Of a DNA stretch of 44,059 nt, positions 27,137-36,601 are shown one piece after another (within the stretch, counting starts at the first letter, position 1; each line of letters begins with the position of its first letter). Made by a program: the position numbers and the translations under genes. Below the pieces are notes generated by a model, which worked only from the letters and a program-made list of their open reading frames with translations, made no database searches and was not told the origin of the DNA. The stretch lies in the NCBI GenBank assembly GCA_016779565.1, contig JADHNJ010000020.1, positions 1 through 44,059 of the forward strand. Reading direction: 5' to 3'. This DNA is from Pseudomonadales bacterium. Its GTDB lineage: Bacteria; Pseudomonadota; Gammaproteobacteria; Pseudomonadales; Azotimanducaceae.

Positions 27137-28152
27137 TCAAGCATATTGCCAAAGTCTTAATCCAAAATCGCTGGCGCTTTCTGGTAGGGCGGGGTGGAGT
27201 GCTTTTATTGCTTTGTACTTTTTGCGCACAGCTGACCGCCGATTATGGAGGCCGAGAGGATGTTGAGGCCTTTATTGAAGAACTTAATCGAGAGGACGGT
27301 TTTGACCCCGACACCTTGAGAGCCGTTTTTGGTCAAGCAGTTTATAAGCAGTCGATTATCGATGCGATCTCAAGGCCAGCCGAGAGAGTACTCAATTGGG
27401 CGAGCTATCAGGATATTTTCCTGACGAAAGCGCGTGTGCGTCAGGGGATTGATTTTGAGCAGTCACATCGGGCAATTTTTGAACGCGCTGAGGCCAAATG
27501 GGGGGTCGATCGCTGGATCATCCTAGCGATATTGGGTGTTGAGACGTCCTATGGACGTAACAAAGGCAGTTTTCGAGTCATAGACGCATTGTCGACGTTG
27601 GCGTTTGATTATCCTCCTCGTAGTGCCTTTTTTCGGAAAGAATTGCGGCAATTATTTTTGCTGGCACGAGAACAGAATAAGCCGGTGACCTCTCTTAAAG
27701 GATCTTATGCTGGGGCGATGGGTTACGGGCAGTTTATTCCGAGTAGCTATCGACATTATGCGGTTGATTTTAATGGCGATGCCTTTATCGATATTTGGGA
27801 ATCACCAAATGATGCCATTGCGAGTGTCGCCAATTATTTAGCGGTCCATAAGTGGGTCAAAGATGGCCCAGTGCTTAAACGAGTGCCGGCGCTGGCGGAG
27901 GTCCCTGAGACATTTTTAAATCAAGGGTTAAAGCCTGCGACATCGTTAGAGGTGCTTAAACAATATGGTGTGAGCCTTGATTCGCTCGACAATGCAACCG
28001 TTGTAAATCCATTGCGGTATGAAGGCAAACAAGGGGCAGAGTTTTGGCTTGGCTTCCAAAATTTTTATGCCATCACTCGGTATAACCGGAGTCGTCTTTA
28101 TGCGATGGCTGTTTTCCAGTTAAGCGAGCAATTGCGCGCGGGTCAGCCCTGA
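27133..28152 (+). CDS. mltB: Lytic murein transglycosylase B
   Basis: MltB cleaves glycan strands to make 1,6-anhydro muropeptides in the periplasm. The 339-residue protein has an N-terminal hydrophobic signal (about 18-36), the catalytic glutamate at E137 in ILGVETSYGRNKG, and GAMGYGQFIPSSYRHYA, followed by the EF-hand-like DFNGDAFIDIWES. No good lipobox is seen, so it is probably a soluble periplasmic or signal-anchored form, unlike E. coli MltB. The start is TTG at 27133, with AAGGA at 27121-27125, overlapping the rodA stop. Confidence 0.93.
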   Translation: MIKHIAKVLIQNRWRFLVGRGGVLLLLCTFCAQLTADYGGREDVEAFIEELNREDGFDPDTLRAVFGQAVYKQSIIDAISRPAERVLNWASYQDIFLTKARVRQGIDFEQSHRAIFERAEAKWGVDRWIILAILGVETSYGRNKGSFRVIDALSTLAFDYPPRSAFFRKELRQLFLLAREQNKPVTSLKGSYAGAMGYGQFIPSSYRHYAVDFNGDAFIDIWESPNDAIASVANYLAVHKWVKDGPVLKRVPALAEVPETFLNQGLKPATSLEVLKQYGVSLDSLDNATVVNPLRYEGKQGAEFWLGFQNFYAITRYNRSRLYAMAVFQLSEQLRAGQP

Positions 28153-29129
28153 TGTTGAAGGTTGTGCGGTCTACATCTGTTAGCGCTTTGATGCTAGGGA
28201 TGCTTTTATTGATGGGATGTCAGTCAGACCCCAGGCAAATGGCAGAGGGGCTCTTCGAAAGAATTACCGATACCCAGAATATCTCAGCATCGGCCGATAA
28301 GGACGTTCAAGGCCCGGAGGATGAAAATCCGGTTGAACCCCCAAATGACCCAACGGTGGAAATACAAGAATCGACCGTGGGGCCAGCGACGCTCCCAGAA
28401 GGAGAGATCATTGGACAGGAAAGTGAGCACGTCAGTTCTGAAGCGATGACCTATCGTGTCAATGATGGTGTTCGTGAGCCTTGGAATAGCCCTTACGAGG
28501 TATTTGGCGACCGCTATGAGGTCAACCGAGATAGCCAAGGATACGTCGAAGTAGGCATTGCCTCTTGGTATGGGCCTAAGTTCCATGGACGCAAAACCTC
28601 GAATGGCGAAGTATTTGACATGCAGGGCCTCTCTGCTGCACATAAAACGTTACCCATACCCACAATGGTCCGTGTCACGAATTTAGATAATGGTCGAAAA
28701 ATAGATGTCAGGATTAATGATCGCGGCCCCTTCCACGATGACCGTATCATTGATTTGTCGTTCGCCGCTGCAAAGGCACTTGGGTTTTCTAAGCAAGGTA
28801 CTGCGCCCGTGGTAGTTGAAGCGCTCGATGCGGTTAATTATCCCGTTGAGGGCAAGGCGAAGTCAGAGACACCGCCAAAAGTTTACATTCAAGCCGGTGC
28901 ATTTCAGTCGTTGAGCAGTGCAAATAATTTGAAGCGAAACATAGAAGCTAATTTTATGCTGCAGCGCTTAAAAGCCCCGGTTCGAGTGCTGCAAAGCGAG
29001 TTCGAAACCGACAGTATCTTGCATAAGGTCTGGATCGGACCGATCAAACAAACCAAAACCGAAGATACCGTGACTGCCATCCTCGTGCAGATGGGTCTAA
29101 ATAAGCCTGTCAAAGTCGTTGCCAATTAG
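28152..29129 (+). CDS. rlpA: RlpA-like septal-ring lipoprotein / lytic transglycosylase
   Basis: In Pseudomonas RlpA cuts naked glycan strands and aids daughter-cell separation. The 325-residue protein has a lipoprotein signal with lipobox LLMGC (Cys23), a low-complexity acidic stretch (about 45-100), the double-psi beta-barrel core with GIASWYGPKFHGRKTSNGE and VRINDRGPFHDDRIIDLS, and a C-terminal SPOR domain (about 240-325) for binding denuded peptidoglycan. The ATG shares one base with the mltB stop (TGATG). Confidence 0.96.
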   Translation: MLKVVRSTSVSALMLGMLLLMGCQSDPRQMAEGLFERITDTQNISASADKDVQGPEDENPVEPPNDPTVEIQESTVGPATLPEGEIIGQESEHVSSEAMTYRVNDGVREPWNSPYEVFGDRYEVNRDSQGYVEVGIASWYGPKFHGRKTSNGEVFDMQGLSAAHKTLPIPTMVRVTNLDNGRKIDVRINDRGPFHDDRIIDLSFAAAKALGFSKQGTAPVVVEALDAVNYPVEGKAKSETPPKVYIQAGAFQSLSSANNLKRNIEANFMLQRLKAPVRVLQSEFETDSILHKVWIGPIKQTKTEDTVTAILVQMGLNKPVKVVAN

Positions 29130-29148
29130 CGCCTGGCCCCAGTCCGCG

Positions 29149-29178
29149 TTAATATAAGAAGCTCAAATTGTCTACACT
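29149..29178 (+). promoter_or_regulatory. Candidate sigma-70 promoter for dacA
   Basis: TTAATA (29149-29154) and TACACT (29173-29178) are 18 bases apart, with four of six consensus matches each. The 79-base rlpA-dacA gap is the first non-overlapping break since rsfS, so an internal promoter is reasonable. The match is moderate only. Confidence 0.3.
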
Positions 29179-29208
29179 CCTATTGTTTTAGAAGGATTTT
29201 CTCCGATC

Positions 29209-30369
29209 ATGCGTTGTTTGTTAACTGTGCTTTTGGGTCTGTTTTTATCGTCCGCGATGGCGGCGCCCGTTATTATCCCTGCGCCGCCGCAATTGGCCAC
29301 AGAAGGCCATATTCTGCTCGATGCAGTGACTGGTGCAGTTTTGGTAGAACAAAACGCAGAGATGCGGTTGCCGCCTGCAAGTCTCACTAAAATCATGACC
29401 AGTTATGTCATCGCCTCGGAGATCGCAGCAGGCCGAATCTCGCCCCAAGACACGGTGCCGATCAGTGTTAAAGCCTGGAAGACAGAAGGCTCTCGGATGT
29501 TTATTCGCGAGGGTACGGAAGTCTCGGTCGAAGATTTGATTCGAGGAATAGTTATCCAAAGTGGCAACGATGCCAGTGTTGCCATGGCTGAGTACATTGC
29601 TGGAGATGAGGCCGCTTTTGCAGATGTTATGAACCAGATAGCCCAGCAGTTGGGTATGACCCGCTCGCAGTTTAAAAACGCTACGGGCCTTCCCGATGAA
29701 GGCCACTACACCACTGCCAAAGACATGTCGATACTCGCGCAGGCTCTCATTCGTGACTATCCCGGGCATTACGAAATTTATCGGGAAAAATATTTTAGCT
29801 ATAATGACATTCGTCAGCCCAATCGAAATCGTTTGCTATGGGCTGACGATTCGGTAGATGGGGTAAAAACAGGCCATACTCAAGCAGCGGGCTATTGTCT
29901 TGTTGCGTCAGCCGAGCGGGATACGATGCGATTGATATCGGTGGTGATGGGCGCGACCTCTGAGCGAGCACGAGCAACAGAGTCGCAGAAACTTTTAAAC
30001 TACGGCTTTCGCTACTATGAGTCTGTGCAACTCTATGAGCCCTTTGATAGCTTGCAGCGGGTAAAAGTTTGGGGCGGTATGCATGGTTCTTTAGATGTTG
30101 GCCTCGAGGCTACCGCAAAATTAACAATTCCAAGGGGTAAGCGCGGCGAACTTGAAGCAGAAATTACCTTGGAGCCGGTCATTAGTGCGCCGATTGATCA
30201 AGGGCAGCAACTGGGGCAACTGATCGTACGGTTAGATGACACAATTGTGTTGGATAGGCCGTTGATTGCGTTAAACGCCGTTCAAGAAGCGGGTTGGGTT
30301 TCAAGGGCAACTGATGCAGTGCACTTGTTTTTTGTTGAAACCTTTTCCGGAGATCCGCTGGCGCTATAG
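29209..30369 (+). CDS. dacA: D-alanyl-D-alanine carboxypeptidase (PBP5/6 family)
   Basis: This enzyme removes the terminal D-alanine from peptidoglycan stem peptides and so limits crosslinking. The 386-residue protein has a signal peptide ending near SSAMAA, the active serine S58 in SLTK, SGN at 118-120 and KTG at 220-222. A C-terminal beta domain is followed by a weak amphipathic end (AVHLFFVETFSGDPLAL) for membrane attachment. GAAGGA is upstream of the ATG, somewhat far. It is in its usual place between rlpA and ybeD. Whether it is the PBP5 or PBP6 type is not decidable. Confidence 0.95.
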   Translation: MRCLLTVLLGLFLSSAMAAPVIIPAPPQLATEGHILLDAVTGAVLVEQNAEMRLPPASLTKIMTSYVIASEIAAGRISPQDTVPISVKAWKTEGSRMFIREGTEVSVEDLIRGIVIQSGNDASVAMAEYIAGDEAAFADVMNQIAQQLGMTRSQFKNATGLPDEGHYTTAKDMSILAQALIRDYPGHYEIYREKYFSYNDIRQPNRNRLLWADDSVDGVKTGHTQAAGYCLVASAERDTMRLISVVMGATSERARATESQKLLNYGFRYYESVQLYEPFDSLQRVKVWGGMHGSLDVGLEATAKLTIPRGKRGELEAEITLEPVISAPIDQGQQLGQLIVRLDDTIVLDRPLIALNAVQEAGWVSRATDAVHLFFVETFSGDPLAL

Positions 30370-30371
30370 TC

Positions 30372-30635
30372 ATGGAAAAACCGCCCATCATAGAGTTTCC
30401 TTGTGCGTATCCGATAAAGGTCATTGGCGCTGCGTCAATAGAGTTCAGGCAGACGGTGATCGGTGTATTAAAAGCCTTTGACTCAAGGTTGAAAGACGAG
30501 GACATTGTTTTTCAAACCAGTGCGAAAGGTAACTACGAGTCCATTAAGGTGACGCTCTGGGCCTTGAGCGAGAAGATGCTCGCAGAGTTGTTTGGAGCGT
30601 TGAAAACGATCCCAGGATTAAAGATGGTGTTATGA
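30372..30635 (+). CDS. ybeD: YbeD family protein (DUF493)
   Basis: A small 87-residue cytoplasmic protein of the DUF493 family with an ACT-like fold. It has IEFPCAYPIKVIGAAS near the N-terminus and FQTSAKGNYESIKVTLWA in the middle, as in E. coli YbeD. The exact role is unknown, but its place next to lipB is widely conserved, which suggests a link to lipoic acid metabolism. It starts two bases after dacA ends. Confidence 0.92.
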   Translation: MEKPPIIEFPCAYPIKVIGAASIEFRQTVIGVLKAFDSRLKDEDIVFQTSAKGNYESIKVTLWALSEKMLAELFGALKTIPGLKMVL

Positions 30636-30647
30636 GTAGATCGGCCA

Positions 30648-31283
30648 TTGGCTAACTTTAGGGTTAGATACCTCGGTGAGCAAAATTATCAAACCGTGCT
30701 GGCTGAGCAGCAAGCTTATACCCGGGCAAGGTCGCCTGAAGACCCAGATGAATTGTGGGTGGTTTCCCATCCGCCGGTGTTTACCTTAGGGCAGGCCGGT
30801 AAAATCGAGCATATAATAGCCGCAGGCGATATCCCGGTGGTACGATCTGATCGAGGCGGTCAAGTCACGTACCACGGGCCCGGGCAAGTAGTCGTTTACA
30901 CATTGCTCAACGTAAAACGGTTAGGTCTGGGTGTGAAAGCCCTAGTGACTTCGCTTGAGTCAGCGGTGATTGCATGTATCTCGGACCTGGGTTTGAAGGC
31001 GGAGCGACGACCTGGTGCCCCGGGCGTGTACATCGGGCCGCGAAAGATCGCTGCGCTAGGGCTGCGGATATCCAGAGGGTACAGTTATCACGGGCTCAGC
31101 TTTAATGTGGGCATGGATTTGCAGCCCTTTTCCAGAATAAATCCTTGTGGTCATGTCGGGCTGGAAGTGACTGATTTGGCAGCGGAAGGGGTGAACACCA
31201 CAACAGCGAATATTGAGCAGGCCCTGCTGACAGAGCTGCAAGCAAAGTTAAGTACTGGCACAACGTTTAAGCGCGCGACTTGA
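30648..31283 (+). CDS. lipB: Octanoyl-(acyl carrier protein) transferase
   Basis: LipB moves octanoate from acyl carrier protein to lipoyl domains, the first step of lipoate synthesis. The 211-residue protein has RGGQVTYHGPGQVVVYTLLN, the catalytic lysine K133 in PRKIAALGLRISRG, and the catalytic cysteine C167 in NPCGHVGLEVTDL. The start is TTG at 30648; an in-frame stop at 30633 leaves no earlier start. The SD site is weak. lipA follows after 18 bases. Confidence 0.96.
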   Translation: MANFRVRYLGEQNYQTVLAEQQAYTRARSPEDPDELWVVSHPPVFTLGQAGKIEHIIAAGDIPVVRSDRGGQVTYHGPGQVVVYTLLNVKRLGLGVKALVTSLESAVIACISDLGLKAERRPGAPGVYIGPRKIAALGLRISRGYSYHGLSFNVGMDLQPFSRINPCGHVGLEVTDLAAEGVNTTTANIEQALLTELQAKLSTGTTFKRAT

Positions 31284-31301
31284 TCAGATTGGAGAGATAA
31301 T

Positions 31302-32288
31302 GTGGCTGAGAATAAGAACCGCTTGATTCAAGGGGAGAAACTACGCGGCTTTGATAAGGTACGGAGGATTCCAGTCAAGGTTATACCCAGTGAGCAACTC
31401 CTCCGAAAGCCCGACTGGATTCGCGTCAGGCTGACGCCGAGCCCCGAGGTCGACCGGATTAAACAGGTGCTCCGGCGCCGAAAACTGGCGTCGGTGTGCG
31501 AAGAGGCCAGTTGCCCTAATTTGTCTGAATGTTTTTCGCATGGCACCGCCACCTTTATGATAATGGGCGAGATTTGCACAAGACGATGTCCCTTCTGTGA
31601 TGTGGCCCACGGCAAGCCTAATCCCCTCGATCCCAACGAACCTGATGAACTTGCTGCCGCGGTTGCGGAGATGGGTCTGTCCTATGTAGTTGTCACCTCT
31701 GTTGATCGAGACGACCTGAAAGATAGTGGTGCTGGGCACTTTGCCGCTTGTATTGCAGCGGTCCGGGCAGCGAATCCCACAACCCGATTGGAGGTGCTGG
31801 TACCAGATTTCCGTGGGCGAATGGACATAGCCCTCGAAATCTTGCGCGAAACGCCACCGGATGTATTCAATCACAATCTAGAAACGGTGCCGCGGCTGTA
31901 CAAAAAGGCGCGTCCAGGAGCTGACTACGAGTGGTCGTTATCCCTGTTGAAGCGATACAAAATGATTCAGCCATCGGTGATTACGAAATCAGGTTTGATG
32001 CTCGGTCTTGGAGAAACGTTGTCAGAGGTCGAGGCAGTTATGGCTGATTTGCGTGACCACGAGGTGGATATGTTGACGCTAGGTCAGTACTTGCAGCCGA
32101 GTCGAGATCATTTGGCGGTTGAGCGGTATGTCCACCCAGATGAATTTTTAGAACTCGCCGAAACAGCAAAAAAGATGGGCTTTTCTCAAGTTGCTAGCGG
32201 CCCCTTGGTGCGGTCGTCGTATCAGGCAGACCAACAAGCCAAGGCGCATCTCAACCTGAACACGCTGGACAATCCGGTCGCTTCTTGA
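31302..32288 (+). CDS. lipA: Lipoyl synthase
   Basis: LipA is a radical SAM enzyme that inserts two sulfur atoms into octanoyl chains. The 328-residue protein has both iron-sulfur sites: the auxiliary CX4CX5C (C66, C71, C77) and the radical SAM CX3CX2C (C92, C96, C99) in [10 protein letters not shown]. The C-terminal RSSYQA, with the conserved cluster-ligand serine, is present as VRSSYQADQ. Start is GTG at 31302 with GGAGAG at 31291-31296. Its last 38 bases overlap the 3' end of the convergent moeB. Confidence 0.97.
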   Translation: MAENKNRLIQGEKLRGFDKVRRIPVKVIPSEQLLRKPDWIRVRLTPSPEVDRIKQVLRRRKLASVCEEASCPNLSECFSHGTATFMIMGEICTRRCPFCDVAHGKPNPLDPNEPDELAAAVAEMGLSYVVVTSVDRDDLKDSGAGHFAACIAAVRAANPTTRLEVLVPDFRGRMDIALEILRETPPDVFNHNLETVPRLYKKARPGADYEWSLSLLKRYKMIQPSVITKSGLMLGLGETLSEVEAVMADLRDHEVDMLTLGQYLQPSRDHLAVERYVHPDEFLELAETAKKMGFSQVASGPLVRSSYQADQQAKAHLNLNTLDNPVAS

Positions 32289-32994
32289 ATGAAAAATTGT
32301 GCCAGCGGTTACTGAGGCCATCTAAGGTGGTTAAGCAACCGGTATGGTCCTTGGCAATGCCAAGGATCACCTTTAATGCCTCTAGAGCCATGAGACTACC
32401 AAAAACGCCCACGATAGGGGCGATCACCCCGGTAGTGGCGCAATCAGCCTCCGTTTGCAAGTCGTCGCCGTAGAGACACTGATAGCAGGGGCTATCCTCA
32501 ATGGTGGGGTCAAAGACCATTAACTGGCCTTCTAGACGTATAGCAGCGCCAGAGACAAGCGGCGTCTTAGTTGCAACGCAAGCACGGTTGATGAGCCTGC
32601 GCGACTCAAAATTATCGGTGCAATCAACAATAAGATCGACATCCCTGGCCATTCGCAACAACTCATCAGCGCTCAATTTCTGATCAACGGCTTTGACGAG
32701 GGTATTACTGTTGATTCCAGCGATCGCTAGCGCCGCGGAATGTACCTTGGGCTCACCAATACGGCTTTCGGTGTGCGCAATTTGCCTTTGCAAATTACCT
32801 AAGTCGACGCGGTCATGGTCGACCAGTGTTAGACGCGTGATGCCTGAGGCGGCTAAATACAAGGCGACTGGGCTGCCTAGACCACCCAAGCCAATAATGG
32901 CGACGTGACTCGTAGTCAGTTTTTCCTGGCCAGCAAGGTCGACCTCTGGGAGCAAGATATGTCTGCTATAACGTAGTAAGTCGTTGTCGTCCAT
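32251..32994 (-). CDS. moeB: MoeB/ThiF-type adenylyltransferase
   Basis: An E1-like enzyme that adenylates the C-terminal glycine of a small sulfur carrier (MoaD or ThiS). The 247-residue protein has the nucleotide motif [19 protein letters not shown], the Arg-rich [25 protein letters not shown], and the zinc pairs CYQCLYG and CPACSG. It lies in the place of Pseudomonas moeB, after prmC, so the molybdopterin role is likely, though thiF function cannot be excluded. No rhodanese domain is fused. The start is 3 bases after the prmC stop, with GGGAG inside prmC. Confidence 0.88.
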   Translation of the reverse strand: MDDNDLLRYSRHILLPEVDLAGQEKLTTSHVAIIGLGGLGSPVALYLAASGITRLTLVDHDRVDLGNLQRQIAHTESRIGEPKVHSAALAIAGINSNTLVKAVDQKLSADELLRMARDVDLIVDCTDNFESRRLINRACVATKTPLVSGAAIRLEGQLMVFDPTIEDSPCYQCLYGDDLQTEADCATTGVIAPIVGVFGSLMALEALKVILGIAKDHTGCLTTLDGLSNRWHNFSFKKRPDCPACSG

Positions 32995-32997
32995 GGG

Positions 32998-33822
32998 TTA
33001 AGCTCCCAGCGTGGCTATCACAGCGCGAGGTTGTCCCGATAAGTCCTTCAGGGCCTGTGTATAAAGTCCTGCTTTTCGAAGGCCATTTTCTACAGCAGTT
33101 TGTTGATTAAAGCCATGTTCGACAATGAGGTAACCGTTAGGTTTGAGAGCGCTCTTAGCAGAAGTCATGATCTCGTTCAGGTCGGCAAACCCGCCATTGC
33201 CAGACACCAAGGCTGACCTCGGCTCATAGACGAGGTCGTCAAGATGTGGGTCGGTCTCGTCAATATAGGGTGGGTTGGCAACAATAATGTCAAAACAACC
33301 CTGACGAAAAGCCGTTAACCAATCAGCAATCAGCCAATCAATGTTCCCTACTTGATTGGCATTTTGTTGGGCGATCTCGATTGCGCCGGGCATGCAGTCG
33401 GTTGCAATGACGTGCCATTGCGGTCTGGCTTTGGCAAGACTGATGGCAATTGCGCCAGAGCCGGTGCCCAGATCAACTACCGATCGCGCCTCGTTATCGG
33501 ATCGAGCGAGGATGGTTTCGACCAAGAGTTCGGTTTCAGGTCGTGGAATGAGGGTTTCAGGTGTTACGTAAAAATCGTTGTCCCAAAATCCTTTTTTGCC
33601 GATCAAATAAGCTGCGGGAACACCTCGTCGGCGTTTTTCAATCAAATTCCAGACCGCTTGTTGGTGCTCACAGGTGACTGACTGATCATGTCTAGCCCAC
33701 ATTTGGGATCGGGTGAGATCGAGCACGTGACCGATAAGCAAATCTGCCTCAAGATGAGGTTCGTCAAGATGCCCAAGGGCTTTGGCAGTCGCAACCCTTA
33801 ACGACTCCAAGGTCTCAATCAT
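32998..33822 (-). CDS. prmC: Release factor glutamine methyltransferase
   Basis: PrmC methylates the glutamine of the GGQ motif in RF1 and RF2. The 274-residue protein has [17 protein letters not shown], the SAM loop [16 protein letters not shown], and the catalytic NPPY at 183-186. The longest frame starts 22 codons earlier, but the ATG at 33822 is preferred. It places NPPY exactly where E. coli PrmC has it, has AAGAAGG upstream, and overlaps the prfA stop by only 8 bases. Its substrate RF1 is encoded just upstream. Confidence 0.96.
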   Translation of the reverse strand: MIETLESLRVATAKALGHLDEPHLEADLLIGHVLDLTRSQMWARHDQSVTCEHQQAVWNLIEKRRRGVPAAYLIGKKGFWDNDFYVTPETLIPRPETELLVETILARSDNEARSVVDLGTGSGAIAISLAKARPQWHVIATDCMPGAIEIAQQNANQVGNIDWLIADWLTAFRQGCFDIIVANPPYIDETDPHLDDLVYEPRSALVSGNGGFADLNEIMTSAKSALKPNGYLIVEHGFNQQTAVENGLRKAGLYTQALKDLSGQPRAVIATLGA

Positions 33823-34915
33823 CGCCTTCTTGATCCATCCCCAGTGCTCCCAAGAGGTCCGCCTGATGCTCACTGCGTAACGGATCAATCACCGAATCGA
33901 GTTCTCCTGCCATGATTTGGGTCAGGCGGTGCAAGGTAAGGTTAATGCGGTGGTCCGTGACTCGACCGTCGGGAAAGTTATAGGTACGGATTTTTTCAGA
34001 TCGGTCACCACTGCCGACCAAGCTCTTCCTTTGTTGAGCTTGCTCTTGGCTTTGCTCGCTTTGGGCTTTGTCCAGAAGCTTTGCTTGCAGCAGACTCATC
34101 GCCCGAGCGCGGTTCTTATGCTGGGAACGCTCGTCCTGGCACTCGACAACAATGCCTGTTGGCAGATGAGTCAGCCGTATCGCCGAATCGGTTTTGTTAA
34201 CGTGTTGTCCGCCCGCGCCGCTGGCTCGATAGGTGTCAACACGAAGGTCGTTTTTATTAATGTCGATTCCATCGATCGACTCGATCTCCGGCAACACGGC
34301 GACGGTGCAGGCTGAGGTGTGAATACGTCCTTGGGATTCGGTCTGCGGCACTCGCTGCACCCGGTGTGCTCCGGACTCAAATTTAAGCTGACCGTAGACT
34401 TGGTTGCCTTCAAATCGGGCTATGACCTCTTTGAATCCACCATGCTCCCCCTCACGTTGACTGACGATTTCGGTGTGCCAACGTTTGGATTCAGCGTACC
34501 GCAAGTACATTTTTAGCAGGTCGCCGGCAAAAATAGCCGCTTCGTCGCCGCCGGTACCAGCCCGTATTTCAATGAAGACATTGTTGGCGTCGTTCGGGTC
34601 TTTAGGCAGCAACAATAGTTGAAGCGTTTTCTCAAGGCCCTCGATGGTTTCCTCAAGGACGGCTAACTCTTCTTTGGCCATGGTGCGCAATTCTTCGTCA
34701 GTGTCCGAGAGCATTTGCTCGGTAGCGGCGATTGCATCAGCGGCAGCTATATATTTTTTGAATTGGTCAACGACGGGTTCGATATCGGAGTATTCCTGTG
34801 AATAACTTCGGAACTGGGTTTGATTGGCGATAACCTCAGCATCGCTGAGCAACGCGCCGAGCTCTTCAAAGCGTTCCTGGATCTGTGTCAGTTTGAGTTC
34901 GATAGACGCTTTCAT
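33815..34915 (-). CDS. prfA: Peptide chain release factor 1
   Basis: RF1 reads UAA and UAG and triggers peptide release. The 366-residue protein has the stop-codon recognition tripeptide PQT at 190-192 (in [15 protein letters not shown]) and the catalytic GGQ at 235-237 (in [15 protein letters not shown]), whose glutamine is the target of PrmC. The C-terminal [19 protein letters not shown] is typical. It starts in the hemA stop (ATGA overlap) and overlaps prmC at its end, so all three genes are coupled. Confidence 0.98.
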   Translation of the reverse strand: MKASIELKLTQIQERFEELGALLSDAEVIANQTQFRSYSQEYSDIEPVVDQFKKYIAAADAIAATEQMLSDTDEELRTMAKEELAVLEETIEGLEKTLQLLLLPKDPNDANNVFIEIRAGTGGDEAAIFAGDLLKMYLRYAESKRWHTEIVSQREGEHGGFKEVIARFEGNQVYGQLKFESGAHRVQRVPQTESQGRIHTSACTVAVLPEIESIDGIDINKNDLRVDTYRASGAGGQHVNKTDSAIRLTHLPTGIVVECQDERSQHKNRARAMSLLQAKLLDKAQSEQSQEQAQQRKSLVGSGDRSEKIRTYNFPDGRVTDHRINLTLHRLTQIMAGELDSVIDPLRSEHQADLLGALGMDQEGDD

Positions 34916-36180
34916 GAATCTTTATCCGACTGCGAAATACCAAGCAATTGTTGCGCAATGTCTAGAGCAGTGTGATTTTCTGCCGTGATAAATGTTCGCA
35001 GAGCCACGCTCGGCTGATGAGCATATTTCTGCGTGAGTTGAATCGCTAAGGCAGTGATGACCTCGCTGGCATCGGCGCCCTGGTCAATCTTTGACAGCGC
35101 CTTGTTCAGCTCTGTTTGCTTGATGGTTTCGAGTTGTTGCCGATACGCTAATACCAGATCCTGCCTTGAGCGAGTTTGTTCGTTGGCTCTAAATTGATCG
35201 ATGCCGCTCTCGATGATCGATTCGGCTGCCTCTGAGGCAACCTGTCTTAGAGCCATGTTCTCAGAAACAATTTGAGCGAGATCATCGAGGCTGTATAAAT
35301 AGGCATTCCTTAGCAACCCCACTTCAGACTCGATGTCACGAGGTACTGCAAGGTCAACCAAGAACATGGGCAGTTGCTTTCGTTTTTGTAAGGCACTTTC
35401 AATCATGCCTTTTCCAATAATGGGTAAACTTGCGCCGGTAGCAGAGATAACAATGTCAAAACTCGGTAGCGCGTCTTGTAATTGGTCTAGGCCAATGATG
35501 CGAGCCTCAACGGCCTCGGCAATGGATTGGGCATTGGCAATAGTCCGATTAGCGATGGTCAGTTCAGTAATGCCAGCGTCTCTCAATTGTTTCGCAGACA
35601 GTTCGATCATATCTCCAACACCAACGAGCAGACCGCGACATTGGGCAAGATCGGTAAATAACATCTTGGCGAGTCTGATTGCTGCTGCGGGCATTGAGAT
35701 CAGATGGTGACCAATTTCTGTATTCGACCTAACTTCCTTCGCAATCTTGAAGGTTTGCTGGAACAATCTGTTTAGGTTCGAGCCCACGGAGCCGGCTTGG
35801 CGTGCGTCAGCGAAGGCGGTTTTGACTTGCCCGGTAATTTGCGGTTCGCCTAGCACCATTGAATCGAGACCGCTGGTGACGCGCATTAGGTGCCGCGCCG
35901 CTTCAATGTCAGTGTGACTGTACAGGCTGTCTTGTAAAGTGTTGGGCGCTACTTGGTGGTAGGAGGCAAGCCAATCGGACAGGTCTTGCTGATTAGCCCC
36001 ATCGCTTGAAACGATAATCTCGGTTCGGTTACAGGTTGATAAGATTACCGCTTCCTCGATGTTTAACGTCTTCTGTAGGGATGCAATTGCAGGCAGGATC
36101 TCGCCGCTAGTGAACGCCACGCGCTCCCGGATAGCAACCGGCGCGGTTTGGTGATTGATACCTACGAGTAAGAGATTCAT
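34912..36180 (-). CDS. hemA: Glutamyl-tRNA reductase
   Basis: HemA reduces glutamyl-tRNA to glutamate semialdehyde, the first step of heme synthesis in most bacteria. The 422-residue protein starts [20 protein letters not shown], has the catalytic cysteine at C50 in LSTCNRTEI, then [19 protein letters not shown] and an NADPH domain. An upstream in-frame TTG at 36201 is rejected, because the ATG at 36180 gives Cys50 its usual number. The SD site is weak. hemA-prfA-prmC is a conserved gammaproteobacterial operon. Confidence 0.97.
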   Translation of the reverse strand: MNLLLVGINHQTAPVAIRERVAFTSGEILPAIASLQKTLNIEEAVILSTCNRTEIIVSSDGANQQDLSDWLASYHQVAPNTLQDSLYSHTDIEAARHLMRVTSGLDSMVLGEPQITGQVKTAFADARQAGSVGSNLNRLFQQTFKIAKEVRSNTEIGHHLISMPAAAIRLAKMLFTDLAQCRGLLVGVGDMIELSAKQLRDAGITELTIANRTIANAQSIAEAVEARIIGLDQLQDALPSFDIVISATGASLPIIGKGMIESALQKRKQLPMFLVDLAVPRDIESEVGLLRNAYLYSLDDLAQIVSENMALRQVASEAAESIIESGIDQFRANEQTRSRQDLVLAYRQQLETIKQTELNKALSKIDQGADASEVITALAIQLTQKYAHQPSVALRTFITAENHTALDIAQQLLGISQSDKDS

Positions 36181-36267
36181 GCTTTTGTGAGTCCGCTGCA
36201 AATCGGATGACTTTGTGCTCTCGTAAAATTACAATGATAGCGAGCGTTTCGCTGGGTGTTGCTCACC

Positions 36268-36296
36268 ATTGTACGTGGGTTAGGGCAGAAAATCAG
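36268..36296 (-). promoter_or_regulatory. Candidate sigma-70 promoter for hemA
   Basis: Read on the minus strand, CTGATT (36296-36291) and TACAAT (36273-36268) are 17 bases apart. The -10 has five of six consensus matches and the -35 three. It lies about 90 bases upstream of the hemA ATG and is the best pair I found in this spacer. Confidence 0.4.
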
Positions 36297-36568
36297 TTAC
36301 TGCATGGCTGGTAGCAAGCACGAATCTGAGAAGCGGTAATGTCGATAGAGATTGGTTGGCCAGATCGGCTTGGTAGCGAGTTTAGCTGAGTGCATTGGAG
36401 CGCCAGGTCGATGATCGAGTAAATGTTGTGAAAATCTTCGATCAAGGGTGAGTCATCAATTAAGAGTGCGTCACCAAAAAACGGCTTGGCGATAGCCGAC
36501 GGTACCAAAGCAGTGGTTGGTAAAGGCAATAAGCCTCGAGTCTCAAGGTGCGGCTTGGCGTAATGCAC
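36293..36568 (-). CDS. Uncertain 91-codon open frame upstream of hemA
   Basis: I do not recognise this frame. It starts with GTG at 36568 and would give a 91-residue protein, rich in Leu, Ile, Pro and Ser, with no signal peptide or membrane segment. It lies in the largest gene-poor stretch of the window (36181-36601), on the hemA strand, between hemA and the divergent TPR gene. No SD site is clear. The end, ISIDITASQIRACYQPCSN, vaguely recalls the ISxTxIR motif of nucleotidyltransferases, but the rest does not support that. It may be a small orphan gene, a decayed fragment, or chance. Confidence 0.25.
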   Translation of the reverse strand: MHYAKPHLETRGLLPLPTTALVPSAIAKPFFGDALLIDDSPLIEDFHNIYSIIDLALQCTQLNSLPSRSGQPISIDITASQIRACYQPCSN

Positions 36569-36601
36569 ACTAGGTTTTAGGGAATTAATCGTTTGTTAAA
36601 G

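Noticed and set aside
33823-33888. 22-codon N-terminal extension of prmC
   Set aside because: It lies inside prfA and would shift NPPY away from residues 183-186; the ATG at 33822 has a fitting SD site.
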